Below are positions 47,591 through 59,652 of a stretch of 64,000 nucleotides of DNA, in pieces. Origin of the DNA: Larus michahellis (Eukaryota; Chordata; Aves; Charadriiformes; Laridae); NCBI RefSeq assembly GCF_964199755.1, contig NC_133900.1:16631201-16695200 (forward strand), written 5' to 3'. Below the pieces are notes generated by a model. The model ran no database searches. It was not told the origin of the DNA and saw only the letters and a list, made by a program, of their open reading frames with translations. The stretch's first letter is position 1, and the number at the start of each line of letters is the position of its first letter. Both the position numbers and the translations under genes were made by a program.

Positions 47591-50500
47591 CATGCAGGGA
47601 CCTAGATGCCAGTTCCCTCAAGAAAAATAATGTAAGCAGCTGATATCACGAGTGCCATATTTACACAGGCATGTTTTGAAAAGAAAGAAAAACCCCGGAG
47701 AGTATCTTCCTTCTACCATGCTCCTCCATCTCTCTCTCCTGCGGGGCAGCCTGAGTCATGTCCAGCCCTTCCACGCCGGAGTGGGGTTTGATCCAAGCGC
47801 TGTCGGATCAGCCACGTTCCCAGGTCGACTGCTCCATCCTGGCTTGGCTTCTGTCTATCTCCTCAGCTCCTTCCTGCATCCCTCCCCAGCGTGATGGCCA
47901 TTTCTTCTCTTGGTCTCCGCATCCTCTCCGTGCCCATTAGAGGCTCTGCTCTCATCCCTTCTCCTGCTCCCCGGCTCCGCCCATGTCCACTCTCCCCTGA
48001 CGGATGCTGGCGTAGCTTTCCGAGTGGTTGTAGGTTAAAGCCGGGAGGCCCAGGAAGCTTTGTCTGCTCCTGGGCAGGGGAGGGGGTCCCTTGGCCGGGG
48101 TCTTGTGTTGCTTGGCAACATATTTCTCTCTCTCCTCCGACAGTCATTTCCCCTTGCAGCGCCTGCTGATGCACGCACAGCAAATGAAAGCAATATTACA
48201 GCAGCAGTTGCTCCTGTCTCTGCTTACTTGTTATTTACGGTTATTGGTATGAAAGGATTTGTAAACATTTCTTCACATCCTTCCTTGGCCAAAATAGATA
48301 TTCTCACACGCTTTTGTGGCACGCCTGCATAATTAATGGATGGTCACTGCATTTCAGGGCACGTGACATACAATCTAAAGTGGCTGCTGGTTCTAAACAT
48401 TTCTATTTTTCAGGCCCAAATTGAGACGTCCAAGGTTTTATACTCAGAAGTTCAAAAATCCAATGTAAGAGAGTCCAGCTCAACTGCCTCAAATTGTGAC
48501 TCTCATTTTTAGGTACGCATACGTTTAACAAACTCTGCTCTGAATGGCTTTTTGTCCCTTTCAAAAGGATTAAGGCTAACATTAAGATTTCAAAAGGAAA
48601 ACGTTGCCAGGAAGAGAAATAAAGCAGCCCAGGGTTTTTCCTGATGTCTGAGTCTCCCCCTTATCTGTTTGCCCTTTCCTCCTCCACGCTAGCCCTTCCA
48701 GCTTCATCTTTCCGTTTTGCAGTTGTGGATATGCCAAAGGAGAATTATAGCTTCACTTATCTGTTTTCTCTAAAAGAGCAAGAAAGCCAGACCACATGAG
48801 TTTTCTGATCTTACAATGAAAATCCTGCTGAGGCCTCTCCTTACTTGACAGACTTCAGTTGCTCAGGATAGACCTGGAAAGCTTTGTTCGTGCTGCTGGC
48901 CAGTTATGCACTGCCAGATCTTCTGCAGGGCCTTGACTCAGCCCTAGGTAGGTTTTATTCCGTTTGTTAGCAGGGACTGGCTGCCCTCCTAGTTTGCGAC
49001 AAGGTCTGACAGGCAGGGGAGAACTTTGTTTTGTATTGTCGGGGTGCTCTGCAGTGACAGATGCATATGTACATCTGCCATTGCCCCCTGCTGGGGTATG
49101 CCAGAACTACTGGTGTGTGCCCTCCGCTATCTCAGCCAGAGGAACCCTTTTAATTTCCCCAGTAGAAGCCTCTCCTTTGCTTAAAGAAATTACCTCCTTG
49201 GGAACTGAGGCTGCCTGCATGTAGCTGGCTGGCAAACAAGATAGGTGTTTTTGTTCAGCAGGTGATGGTCGTGCAGCGTCAGCGCACGAAGCAGCACAGG
49301 AGTTAGCCCAGAACAGGAATGACCACCTCGCCAAGCTGCGAAGGAGAATAAAAGCCATCTCCAATGCACAACAGAGTTAAAAAAGATGGGGTTGCAAATT
49401 TTTTTCCCATTCAGCTCTCCTTCTGACTGACCAACGGAGCTGACTTTACAGTGGGTGCATACATACAGGGTTGGTTTGCTAGTTTGCCACTCTGCTGCTT
49501 AGATTGTATATTTAGTTATTCCTTGTATATCTGTGATCCATTTGGAATTGAATGCAGAGATGGTTTCTGACCACAGCGCTCAGGCATATTGCCTGCTCTA
49601 CATCCACTCACTTATCTTCATTCTGAGTCTCAGTCTAAAAGCCCTTAGATGGAGATTCTGAATCCACTTTAAAATCTAGTTTTCCCAAAGCAGGGGTTAT
49701 TACGGACAGCCTTTTTTGAAAGCGCTTTATAGAATGAAGAACTTTGAAAGGCCTTGAAATTTATAGAAATGAATGCCCAGTGCTAACGTGCTACACAGAG
49801 GTATACCTGCAAGAAAGAGGCAACTTGCATTTCTATGGGGTTGCACCAGTAGAGAAGGAAGAGGACGCTATGGCCCAGCTGTTCCTCAGAGAAAGAAAAT
49901 AAGCCCCAGATTAGGCGCACTTAGCCTAGGCAGGCTGGTTGCTTAAGAGGGAGTTCTCTGAAATCAAACCAGGACAGAAGTGATTTGCAGTAATGACCCA
50001 CTGTCAACCATTTCTTTCCTGAATCTACAGTGACCAGGAGAAAAGGTGTATTATATGTTTTTGGGTTTGGTTTTGGTTGGTTTGGTTTGTTGTTTTTTCA
50101 CCCCTTCTAAGCACAGATTGCTCCATGGTCGAACTGAGAGATCTGAGAGAGTTTCCCAGCCCCACCTATTCAGCAGTGGCTCTGCACCCCAGCTGGGTGT
50201 CACAGCTTACAAATCAGGAGTTTTGTGAAACTCTGCAAAGTCATTTGGAGAGTGCTTTGAAGTTCTTGAATGAGCATAGCCCAGTCGGGGGTAGTTTTCA
50301 GTCATCTTCAGCCTGAAAACCCCTCTGTTTTTTCTGGTGGAAACAGAAGTGGGGAAGGAGTGTCAGCTCAGAGCATAACCTGGTAGTGTTCACATGGAGG
50401 CAAGCAGGAGTTAAACCAAGTAATGTGGGAGTGCAATTAATGTGTACTTTCATCGGTCACCTTACCCAGGTCACTGTCTGGATCAGCTAACATCCTTGTG

Positions 50501-53500
50501 CTGACTGAATTGCCTTCTCAACTCAGCAAGAGATGATATTGCAGAGTACAGAACACTGCTGATAAATTAGCAGAGTTTGAGAGTAAGAGCCATTCCAAAT
50601 CTAGAACGGCCTTATTACTCTTTGAACAACCCAAATGTTTCTTGATATAGTTCATTTAGCCAGCTCTGAAACAGGGAATGTAGAAATAGGTGGCATTGAC
50701 TTGGGACGTTTATTTTTAGGTAACGCTTTTTGTTCCCTTTCTCAGCGTAAGAACTACTTTCATCTTCTTCAGAGGCAAAGTTATAAATATCTTCCATTGA
50801 GAGCCAGGGCCTCTGACACGAATGTGTAGCAATTCTCCCTGCTGCGCATGGCAATCTTATTTCCTTCTATTCCACAGCGCTCTCACACCCCTCTGACAGA
50901 AGAAGCCTCCTCAGCTCCTAAAATCCAGTAGTTACTTTCCTGAGGAGGAAGGGGATGCTTGTGGGAAACTGCCCATTATGTGTCGTATCGATGTGAAATA
51001 TAACGTCCCATTTCTGCCTATTCTTAATCCATGTAACACACTTCACTTCCTTGGATTTCGGTGGCCTGGTTGTTCTTTGTGTAATCAATAGCACGTGCAA
51101 ACTGCTCCTGTCCTTGCTCTCCTTTGCTTGCTGGTGTCTCATGCCACGCAGTCCTTGCCCTTCACATAGGCACCATGACAACTTCAGAGTGACAGCACTT
51201 TATTTGTCAGCAGGTGTTATAGAAAGGACCAAGCAAGAAAGAATTGAAAGTCTGTTAATGGCAAATTTACTTCCTGGTCTCAAAATTTGTCACAAACCCC
51301 AGAGAGGCTTGTAACTCCCTAGCGTGTACAATAACGTTCTCTACAATCCTGGCTGCCCCGCTTGCCAGAAAAGTGGTATCTCCTGTGAGGACTAGTGGGA
51401 GCTACACACAAGTGCTTCATTCATTAGCTGCTATTTCTGACCAGGAACAGCTCAAGTGGTCAAGCTGCGTAGCATGACCCATCTCACAAGCCTGGTTTAC
51501 TGCTTCCACAAATTATTGAAGTGCCCGCGGAGACAATGGAAGTGCACAGAGGTTTTCCTTGCTGCTTGCAAGGAAAATGTTGGAATTGCCCTCACCTGCA
51601 TTTCAAAACAAGAAGGGAGCAAAGAGGAGATGAGAGGCTGTGGGTCCCTTCCTGAAGCTGTGGAAAAGCATCAGTGCAGAGGAGTTGGTGCAGGTGTGTT
51701 TTGTAAGCACTGGGGAGTTGAGGGAAGCAGGAGGCATTGCCCTAGAGGAGGAACAAAAGGCAAGTTTTGGTCCATTTTCTCTGACTGATACCGTTCCTTT
51801 AGGAAGTCTTGCTCAGGTAATCTAAAAGAAAAATGACTGGGGAAAATAACTAGAGCAATAAATAAAATGGTAGGGGAATGCCTACCTGCCAAAATCTGGA
51901 GTTGGAGGTAAGGAATTAGTGTTTCCACTATCTTAACTTTCAAGTGCATCGACGTATAAATTGTGCTTAGTTCCCCTGGTGGATAGAGCTGTGTGTGCAT
52001 TACCATATGAGGGCATGATGGTTTCAGCAGTGTTCTCTAATAAAATATGCGTAGCCTGAAATAAGCATAGCATGGCCACAGGTAGAGAATATTGGAATAT
52101 ACTTCAAGTTGTGTTGTTTCAGTATCATTCATGATTTATGCTAATTCAAAAGTAATCAAAAGCATTTTAGGTCATTTTGGAAATTTATCTCTTTTAAATT
52201 TCCTATGGGAATTATTGTGGTTCTATTTCTGAATCAAAATGTCACTTTTGGAATTTTCTAACTCTAGTATTATTTTAAGATTTTTGTTCTGTTTTTACCT
52301 GTCACTTTAAATCCTACATTTCTCCAAAGGGGAGTGGAAGGAGGTCAACTCTTTAATGGGCAAAACCAGATTAATATTCCAAGTATTTTTCTATTTTGAA
52401 ATTAAAGCACTACTTCTACTTGGAGAAGAAATACATTTTCATTTGGTTTAAAATGCAAAAATTAAGTTTCAAAATAAATTAAAATTTGGCCTTTTTTGAA
52501 ATAGTTTTCCTGCTAAAAGCACACTAGTGAAAGTGTTCGGTTCAGTGCAAAAAACCCGGTATCCCAACAGATACGTTGCTTTGTTTAATCCCTGCTTTTT
52601 GTAATTTTGAGTCTGTTGTATTGACTATATAAAAAATGTAAGGATGTAGTACTCATGAGAAATTGTGTCTTTCCAGGTTATAAGCTTTGAGATGAATAAA
52701 GCGATTTATACAGCATAGAGAATGGGATGCATTTTGTTCTGAGACATGTCCTGGTATCAACACAAGTCATGAATTCATGTCAGATCCTCTTTATTTTAAA
52801 CTTCATGGACAACTTGGAATCGTTCTCTGTAAGGGCTTTGAGGCAGTTCCTTTTCTTTCCCGTGATCCACAACAATGTCAATGTGGCAACTTTCAGTACT
52901 CATTTTTTGGAGATCACATGGCTTTTAAAGAGAAATGAATGAGTTAGCATTTTCGACAGTGCACAGATGCTACCTTTGGGATATGTGATGAGCTGGAGAC
53001 GTCCATACGTTGATTATTGTATTTTGTATAGTTGACAAGGCTTTGCATCTATAACGGCGAATAAATTAATACACCCCATTGCTCTTTCACTTGACTGTTG
53101 TAGTTGCCTAGCATATTGCAAGAATGAAGTGAAGCGAGAACTGGAATAAAAAAATACCTGTCTAAAGGAAAAACAACGTAGTAGAACATGATCCAAATTA
53201 AACCATTGCCTGATATAACCCAGAACATTATTATTAGGGTGTTGAGCTGACCCTGCTTGAAAAGCAGAACCCCTGCCTTAGACTTAAAGGCCTTTGACGG
53301 TTACACAGCAGTACTCACTCTCTAATTGAAGTCAATGATCTCATAGCCTTGGGGATCTGACATGGGGCATAAATTTGCCACAGTTGTAGTTTATAAATGA
53401 GCATCGCTATTTTATGGTGATAAGAGACTAGGGCCACTTGGCCTGCTTCCTCCCATTGAAAAGCAAAGCGTTCGTAACGCATAGAAAGCCTCGTTGTTTG

Positions 53501-54954
53501 ATTCTAATGGACGATATCTCTTTCTGCTAACTGAAATATATTTGCCGTTTTGGCACGAGACAAAGTGAGTACTTTTCACACTGTTTCCAGGCTCAGATTG
53601 GTTTTATTCCCTTGCTAATCTGAAGAGGTACCCTTCAGGCAAGTTAGGCAGTCTAAGAAAATCCTCTCCTGCTGTAAACCTCTGAGCCTGTATTTAACAT
53701 AGAAATGAATGTAATGAATCACACTAGGAATTAGAAGGAAACTGCTGGAGCCCAGAGGAGCCTCGTAGTCTCCATGTACGGTGTAGGTGTGTTACAAGAC
53801 AGCTGGCCTGCGCTGGGGAGCCACGGACCGATAGTTCAAATTTGCCCCCTAGCTCAGCTCCTTCCAGGAGGAAGGTCTCCAGGTGCTTTGTTTGCCCCTC
53901 TTGCACTCTGTCTTCTGAAATAACGCACTGTGCCTCACTTGGGGACCCAAAATGGCCAAGTATGGGCATTTTTTTTGTTGGTAAGTGGTTGGCTTCTCAA
54001 AAGCCATCCCAAGACACTTGTGAATTCTTGGCTGCATGGCAATCTCTGAAGCATCATTTAGTCCCATTCCTGATCTGTGCTCAAGCTTGTCCACAGATGT
54101 GTGTGCAGCTGCAGGGGGACGAGCGAGATGCCCCTTAGCCCCCACCTCTGCATGGGGCAAACCCAGGGCCCCAATCCCTGTTTGCTTGTGCCGGAGTTGC
54201 TCATTTTGCACCAACGAGAAGGAGGTCTCAGGCCCACTGGCTTCATTAATATTCACGGGTTTAACTGAAGGGATAGGGCCCGTGCTTTCTAAAAATCAGC
54301 TTGTCCTCCAATGCCCTCTGGTGACGGGAATTAATTAGATGCCACTGCTCTTACTGAATCCAGTTGCAAAACTCTAATGTTATTTTATTAAATATTTTAG
54401 ATAATAAATATATTATTAAATATTTTAGACAAATACTGAGATTTAGCACGAACCGAAGCCTGTGTTCACTAGTTTGAATACAAAACTCTCTCTGTAATTC
54501 CTAGGAGAGGAAAAATAGGCATGTTCTAGAGACACCATAACTTAGGGAATCTCCAAAGCTTATTAGGTTTATCCTTTAAATACTTTAGTCCTGATCCTTA
54601 CTGCAGAGAATTACGCTTGTGCACACACACACGCGCGCGCCTGCATGGCTGCAGAAACGCCTTGTGTCTCCTTCCACACTTAATCTCTCAGGATGGAAAA
54701 GCAGTGGCCCCAAATGACTGTTAGGAAAACAGGTTGCTGAAATAATCACAACCACTTGCATATGCTGGCGCGCAACTTCTGCCCTCTGCCTGCTCCTGGC
54801 AGTGGAGGCACAAAACAGCCGGGAAGCAAGAGGCAGGCTGGGGGGCAAGATGGGCCACCTCACTGGGTATTTGAAAGTCTGTCTGCCTGATGAATGTGTA
54901 GATGCTTTTCAAAACTAGACTTGATAGAAATGGCAACATGTGACAGTGACTTTT

Positions 54955-57852
54955 TCCTTAGTCTGACTTTACTGTCAGACCATCATGACAGACCAGAGTA
55001 AACTACACACGTGACTCCCTCTCTGAAATGCTTATGCACCAATGCACGCAGCATGGGGAATAAGCAGGAAGAGCTGGAGATCTGTGTGTGGTTACAGGGC
55101 CACGATCTCATTGCAATTACTGAGGTGTGGTGGGACAGCTCACATGACTGGAATGCTGTCATGGATGGCTACGTCCTTTTCAGGAAAGACAGACCAGCAA
55201 GGCGTGGTGGTGGAATTGCACTCTATGTGAGAGAGCATTTGGAATGCATTGAGCTCTCACTAGGGGCGGATGACAAGAGGGTGGAGAGTTTATGGGTAAG
55301 GATTAAAGGGCAGGCAAATATGAGAGACACTGTTGTGGGTGTTTATTACAGGCCACCTGATCAGGATGGGGAAGCTGATAAGGCTTTCTACAGACAGATG
55401 AAGGTAGCCTCGCAATCGCAGGCCTTCATTCTAATGGGGGACTTCAATCACCCTGATATCTGCTGGGAAGACCACACAGCCAGGCATGCACAGTCTAGGA
55501 GGCTCCTCCAGTGCATTGATGATAACTTCTAGACACATGTGGTGCGGGAGCCAACAAGGAGAGGAGCACTCCTAGACCTGGTGCTGACAAACACAGAGGG
55601 ACTGGTGGGGGACATTAAGGTTAGGGGCACCCTAGGTTGTAGTGATCATGAAATGACAGAGTTCAGGATCACGGGTACCACGCACAAAACATCAGGAAGT
55701 AAAATTACAACCTTGGATTTCAGGAGGGCTAACTTTGACCTCTTCAAGAAACTGCTTGGAGAGATCCCGTGGGCTAGGGCTCTGGAAGGCAAAGGGGCTC
55801 AAGAAAGCTGGTTGATATTCAAAGACCACTTCCTCCAAGCTCAGGATCGGTGCATCCCTAAGAGAAAGAAATCAGCCAAGGGACGCAGGAGACCTGCATG
55901 GTTGAGCAAGGAGCTTCTGAAAAAGCTCAAGTGGAAGAAGGAAGTCTACAATAAGCGGAAGAAGGGACTGACCCCTTGGGAGGATTACAAGAATGCTGCC
56001 AGAGCGTGCAGGGATGAAACAGGGAAAGCCAAGGCCGCCTTGGAATTAAACCTGGCCAGGGATGTCAAGCTCAACAGGAAGGGCTTCTAAAGTATATTGG
56101 AAGCAAAAGGAAGACCAGAGAAGTTGTGGGCCCACTGTTGAATGAGACAGGAGCCATGGTGACAGAGGATGCGGAGAAGGCGGAGTTACTGAATGCCTTC
56201 TTTGCTTCGGTCTTTACTGCTCAGCCCAGCCCTCAGGAGTCCCAGGCATTGGGGGAAGTAACGGGGAAAGAAGATGACCTCAACCCCTGGGTTGAGGAGG
56301 ATCGAGTGAGGGATCAATTAGATATTCACAAGTCCATGGGCCCCGATGGGATGCACCAGAGAGTGCTGAGGGAGCTGGCAGAAGTCATTGCTGGGCCGCT
56401 CTCCATCATCTTTGAAAGGTCCTGGAGAACAGGCGACGTGCCTGAGGGCTGGAGGAAAGCCAATGTCACTCCAGTCTTCAAAAAGGGCAAGAAGGAGGAG
56501 CCGGGGAACTACAGGCCGGTCAGCCTCACCTCCATCCCTGGAAAGATGATGGAGCAGCTTGTTCTCAAGGCATGTGGAGGAAAAGAAAGCTATCAGAAGT
56601 ACTCAACATGGATTCACCAAGGGGAAATCATGTCTGACTAATCTGATAGCCTTCTATGATGGCGTGACTGGATGGATAGATGAGGGGAGGGCAGTAGATG
56701 TGGCCTACCTTGACTTAAGCAAGGCATTCGACACGGTCTCCCACAGCATCCTCATAGGGAAGCTGAGGAAGAGTGGGTTAGATGAATGGACAGTAAGGTG
56801 GATAGATAAATGGTTGAAAGACAGAGCTCAGAGGGCTGTGATTAGGGGCACAGAGTCTAGTTGGAGGTCAGTGACGAGTGGTGTTCCCCAGGGGTCAGTA
56901 CTGGGTCCAGTCCTCTTCAATATATTCATCAGTGACCTGGATGAAGGGATAGAGTGCACCCTCAGCAAGTTTGCTGATGACACAAAGCTGGGGGGGGTGG
57001 CTGACACAGCAGAAGGCTGTGCCACCATACAGAGAGACCTGGACAGGCTGGAGAGTTGGGAAAAGAGGAACCTTATGAAATTCAATAAGGGCAAGTGTAG
57101 GGTGCTGCACCTGGGGAGGAACAACCCCCTGCACCAGTACAGGTTGGGGGCTGACCTGCTGGAGAGCAGCTCATCTGAAAGAGACGTGGGAGTCCCGGTG
57201 GACAACAGGACGACCATGAGCCAGCAATGTGCCCTTGTGGCCAAAAAGGCCAATGGCATCCTGGGGGGCATCAAGAAGAGTGTGGCCAGCAGGTCGAGGG
57301 AGGTCATCCTCCCCCTCTACTTTGCCTTGGTGAGGCCGCACCTGGAGTACTGTGTCCAGTTCTGGGCTCCCCGGTTCAAGAAGGACAGGGAACTGCTGGA
57401 GAGGGTGCAGCAGAGAGCTACCGAGATGATTAGGGGACTGGAACACCTCTCTTATGAAGAAAGACTGAGGGATTTGGGTCTCTTCAGTCTGGAAAAAGAC
57501 AGCTGAGGGGGGATCTTATCAACACTTATAAATACTTAAAGGGTGGGTGTCAGGAGGATGGGGCCAGGCTTTTTTTAGTGGTGCCTGGCAACAGGACAAG
57601 AGGTAATGGGCACAAGCTTGAGCATAGGAAGTTCCACCTAAACATGAGGAGGAACTTCTTTACTTTGAGGGTGGCAGAGCCCTGGCACAGGCTGCCCAGA
57701 GAGGTGGTGGAGTCTCCAACTCTGGAGACATTCAAAACCCGCCTGGACGCGTTCCTGTGCAACCTGCTCTAGGGGACCCTGCTCTGGCAGGGGGGTTGGA
57801 CTAGATGGTCTCCAGAGGTCCCTTCCAACCCTATGATTCTATGGTTCTATGA
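54955..57852 (+). mobile_element. CR1 LINE, near-complete ORF2
   Basis: This CR1 non-LTR retrotransposon of about 2.9 kb contains most of ORF2 (AP-like endonuclease plus reverse transcriptase) and a 3' end with the CR1 octamer-type tail 'atgattctatggttctatga'. Its 3' region ('ctggcaggggggttggacta', 'gatggtctccagaggtccct') differs from that of the older copies in this window, so it belongs to another and probably younger subfamily. ORF1 and most of the 5' UTR are missing. Exact 5' boundary is uncertain; the CR1-like text starts a little before 55011. The element is more G+C-rich than its flanks. Confidence 0.93.
55011..57774 (+). pseudogene. Broken CR1 ORF2: endonuclease-reverse transcriptase
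   Basis: The endonuclease part (55011-55532, continuing 55533-56090) shows NARSMGNK, the ITEVWW motif, YRPP, the catalytic GDFNH and LGCSDHE. The reverse transcriptase part (56126-57506) shows [56 protein letters not shown] and the catalytic FADDTK. The C-terminal end is at 57578-57774. Lesions seen: an in-frame TAG at 55530-55532; a frame change near 56086-56092; another between about 56560 and 56600; and a fourth near 57500 where the frame ends in TGA. The protein cannot be made as one piece, so the copy is dead, but damage is light. It needs no cellular gene beside it. Confidence 0.93.
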
Positions 57853-57966
57853 ATGGGGCTTTGAGCAGCCTGGTCTAGTGGGAGGTGTCCCTGACCATGG
57901 CAGGGGGGTTGGAACCAGATGATCTTTAAGGTCCCTTCCAACCTAAATCATTCTGTGATTCTATGA
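57853..57966 (+). mobile_element. CR1 LINE 3' tail (older subfamily), abutting the younger CR1
   Basis: This is the last 114 bases of an older-type CR1 ('atggggctttgagcagcctg' to 'cattctgtgattctatgata'). It begins directly where the longer CR1 ends, in the same orientation, with no spacer. Confidence 0.9.
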
Positions 57967-58503
57967 TAATAGCGAAGCAGGTAGTAACACTGAAATACAC
58001 AGTGACCGATTGGTGAATGATAAAGAACATTTTTAAATTAAAAATGCAAAAATACTGAAATAACGTTCATAAAGCAGGTCAGATTTCCATTTTATGAGCC
58101 TAATGAGCTTCTGAGAGTATCATTGTTTTTTTTAATTGTTTCTCTTACTATTTGCAGTCTCCTTTCTTCAAAAAAAAACAAACCCATAGAAATAACGAAA
58201 TGCTCCAAGGCTTTGCTGCCACAGTGTGCTGCCACAGACTGAGTGCTTACAGCTTAGTTATTAACCTGTGATAAAGAGAGTTTGTAATTGGAAGTGCCAG
58301 CAGAGCCTTGATTACTGAGGGGGCTGTAGGCCTGAGTATAATTTGATAAGCTACTTGGGCACGCAGATCTGCAGCCATTAGTAACTGCCTCCAGCGGCAC
58401 TGAACATCCGTGCGGTACATCCACAGCCTCTCTGCGCCTGCAGCCAGCACCGGCTGCTTCTTACTCCTGCCCTCGCCCCTGCAGCAAACCAGCTGTGAAC
58501 GCC

Positions 58504-58577
58504 ATGGAGGGTTGCAAACGCATGCCAAGAGTTGTGCTCCAGCCTCCGCTCTGTGGGACACTGCAGGAGAGACGGCG
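58504..58577 (+). other. Possible first coding exon, unassigned
   Basis: An ATG in a strong context (gaacgccATGG) opens a frame MEGCKRMPRVVLQPPLCGTL followed by QERRR. The frame runs into a near-perfect donor (gcg|gtgagtat) after 74 bases. The upstream 100 bases are locally GC-rich. I recognise no family. It may be the first exon of an unannotated gene or transcript, or chance. Confidence 0.2.
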
Positions 58578-59244
58578 GTGAGTATGGGAATGTGTGGTAG
58601 CTGCTGGCTTTCAGCACCTGAATTAGGGGATCAGGAGCTTCAGAAGTTATGCCAACCTTCCTGTTTTGCGTTAGCACAAGGTCCCATCTAAGACAGCTGC
58701 ATCAGAGAACATTTGTCCTTGAGTGTATCAGGGCAGTGCTCAGGAGGAAGGATGGCCAGAACAAGCTGGGGTGTGCATTAATTTATCCCTCCTGCACGGT
58801 CAGGGTTTGCAATTCTCCCGTGTTTGTGCAGTGGCCTTTCTGACGGTACACAAGACTCTTACCTCCAGCCCCCCAAAGAGCTTCCTTCCTTGCCAACAGA
58901 GCCCTCTCCCTGCTCCGAGGGCTATCAAGCCTGTTGCTTTGCATTTCATACATGACAGAACCTTTTGCTGTAGCCATGCATCTGCCTAGCAAAACCACTG
59001 GGGCTTTAGAACTAAAGACAAGAGCTAGGCATTTCATGAGCTTTCCTGAGGAAGGACATCCATCTTAAAATTGAGCTGGGCACAAGCAGGGAACGTGATA
59101 TAAATCCATGCAGATTACCTCACCCCCATGCAATGGAAGTTAATCTTTTGGAAAAGATGGGTGCCTGTTCATTACAAGCAATTACCATCGGTCATAATCC
59201 TTCTAGGAAGTACATGGAGAATGACTCAGTTCATTTGACGAGTT

Positions 59245-59418
59245 ATGCCGCCAGTTTTCCCTGAAGCACTGGCCAGCAGAATTACCAAGGCTGGCCCTAA
59301 GCTTTCTGAATGGTACGGTATGTATCAGTGCAGCACTCGGCTTAGCTCGCAGCAACAGGCAACTAATGGAACGGGACTGACCAAGATAAAAGAGGCAGCG
59401 GGCGACAGCTTGGCAGAG
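59245..59418 (+). other. Exon-like open block, unassigned
   Basis: An ATG after an in-frame stop opens 58 codons (MPPVFPEALASRITKAGPKL, then SEWYGMYQCSTRLSS and more) that end exactly at a good donor (gcagag|gtatgt). Gln/Lys/Glu-rich composition is coding-like, but no homologue is recognised. Confidence 0.2.
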
Positions 59419-59514
59419 GTATGTATCTCCCCGAGTGTGCATCGGCCCACCCAATTTTTCTGCACTCTTCTGATAGGTCTGCAGCCAAAGAAGCTCTGAG
59501 CTACCAGCAATGCT

Positions 59515-59590
59515 TCAGACGTATAAAACTGAGGATCTTAATGCTTTACAAATATTAACTGAGCTTCTAAACAGGTATGTGGATGGGATC
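59515..59590 (+). repeat. Ancient MIR/L3-like fragment
   Basis: 'ctgaggatcttaatgcttta' followed by 'caaatattaactgagcttct' and 'aacaggtatgtggatgg' follows the amniote L3/MIR text (gaggatctcaaagcgctttacaa .. attaactgagcctcacaac .. gaggtaggt). A good match over about 60 bases. Confidence 0.6.
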
Positions 59591-59621
59591 CCACATCTTC
59601 ACATCTATGGCATGTGTGAGG

Positions 59622-59652
59622 TACGGAGAGAGAGAGAGAAAGAGAGGGAGAG
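59622..59652 (+). repeat. GA-rich simple repeat
   Basis: Run of GA dinucleotides interrupted by AAAG and GGG units. No other feature. Confidence 0.85.

Larger units (their letters stand above)
42331..54954. other. Intergenic region upstream of MGST2
   Basis: No recognised gene. It contains MIR/L3-like fragments (44190-44285, 47460-47590), an old CR1 tail (45958-46118), exon-like blocks ending in stops at 48160-48252 and 49262-49380, a TTTGG-rich run near 50058-50095, a 28-base spaced duplication of 'attaaatattttaga' (54387 and 54415), and a CA/CG alternating run near 54613-54640. SETD7, expected head-to-head with MGST2 from human synteny, is not seen. Confidence 0.7.

Noticed and set aside
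54613..54640. CACACA/CGCGCG run as Z-DNA or recombination site
   Set aside because: Only about 25 bases and imperfect; ordinary microsatellite.
56828..57307. 159-codon - strand frame inside the CR1
   Set aside because: Shadow of the reverse transcriptase reading frame on the opposite strand.
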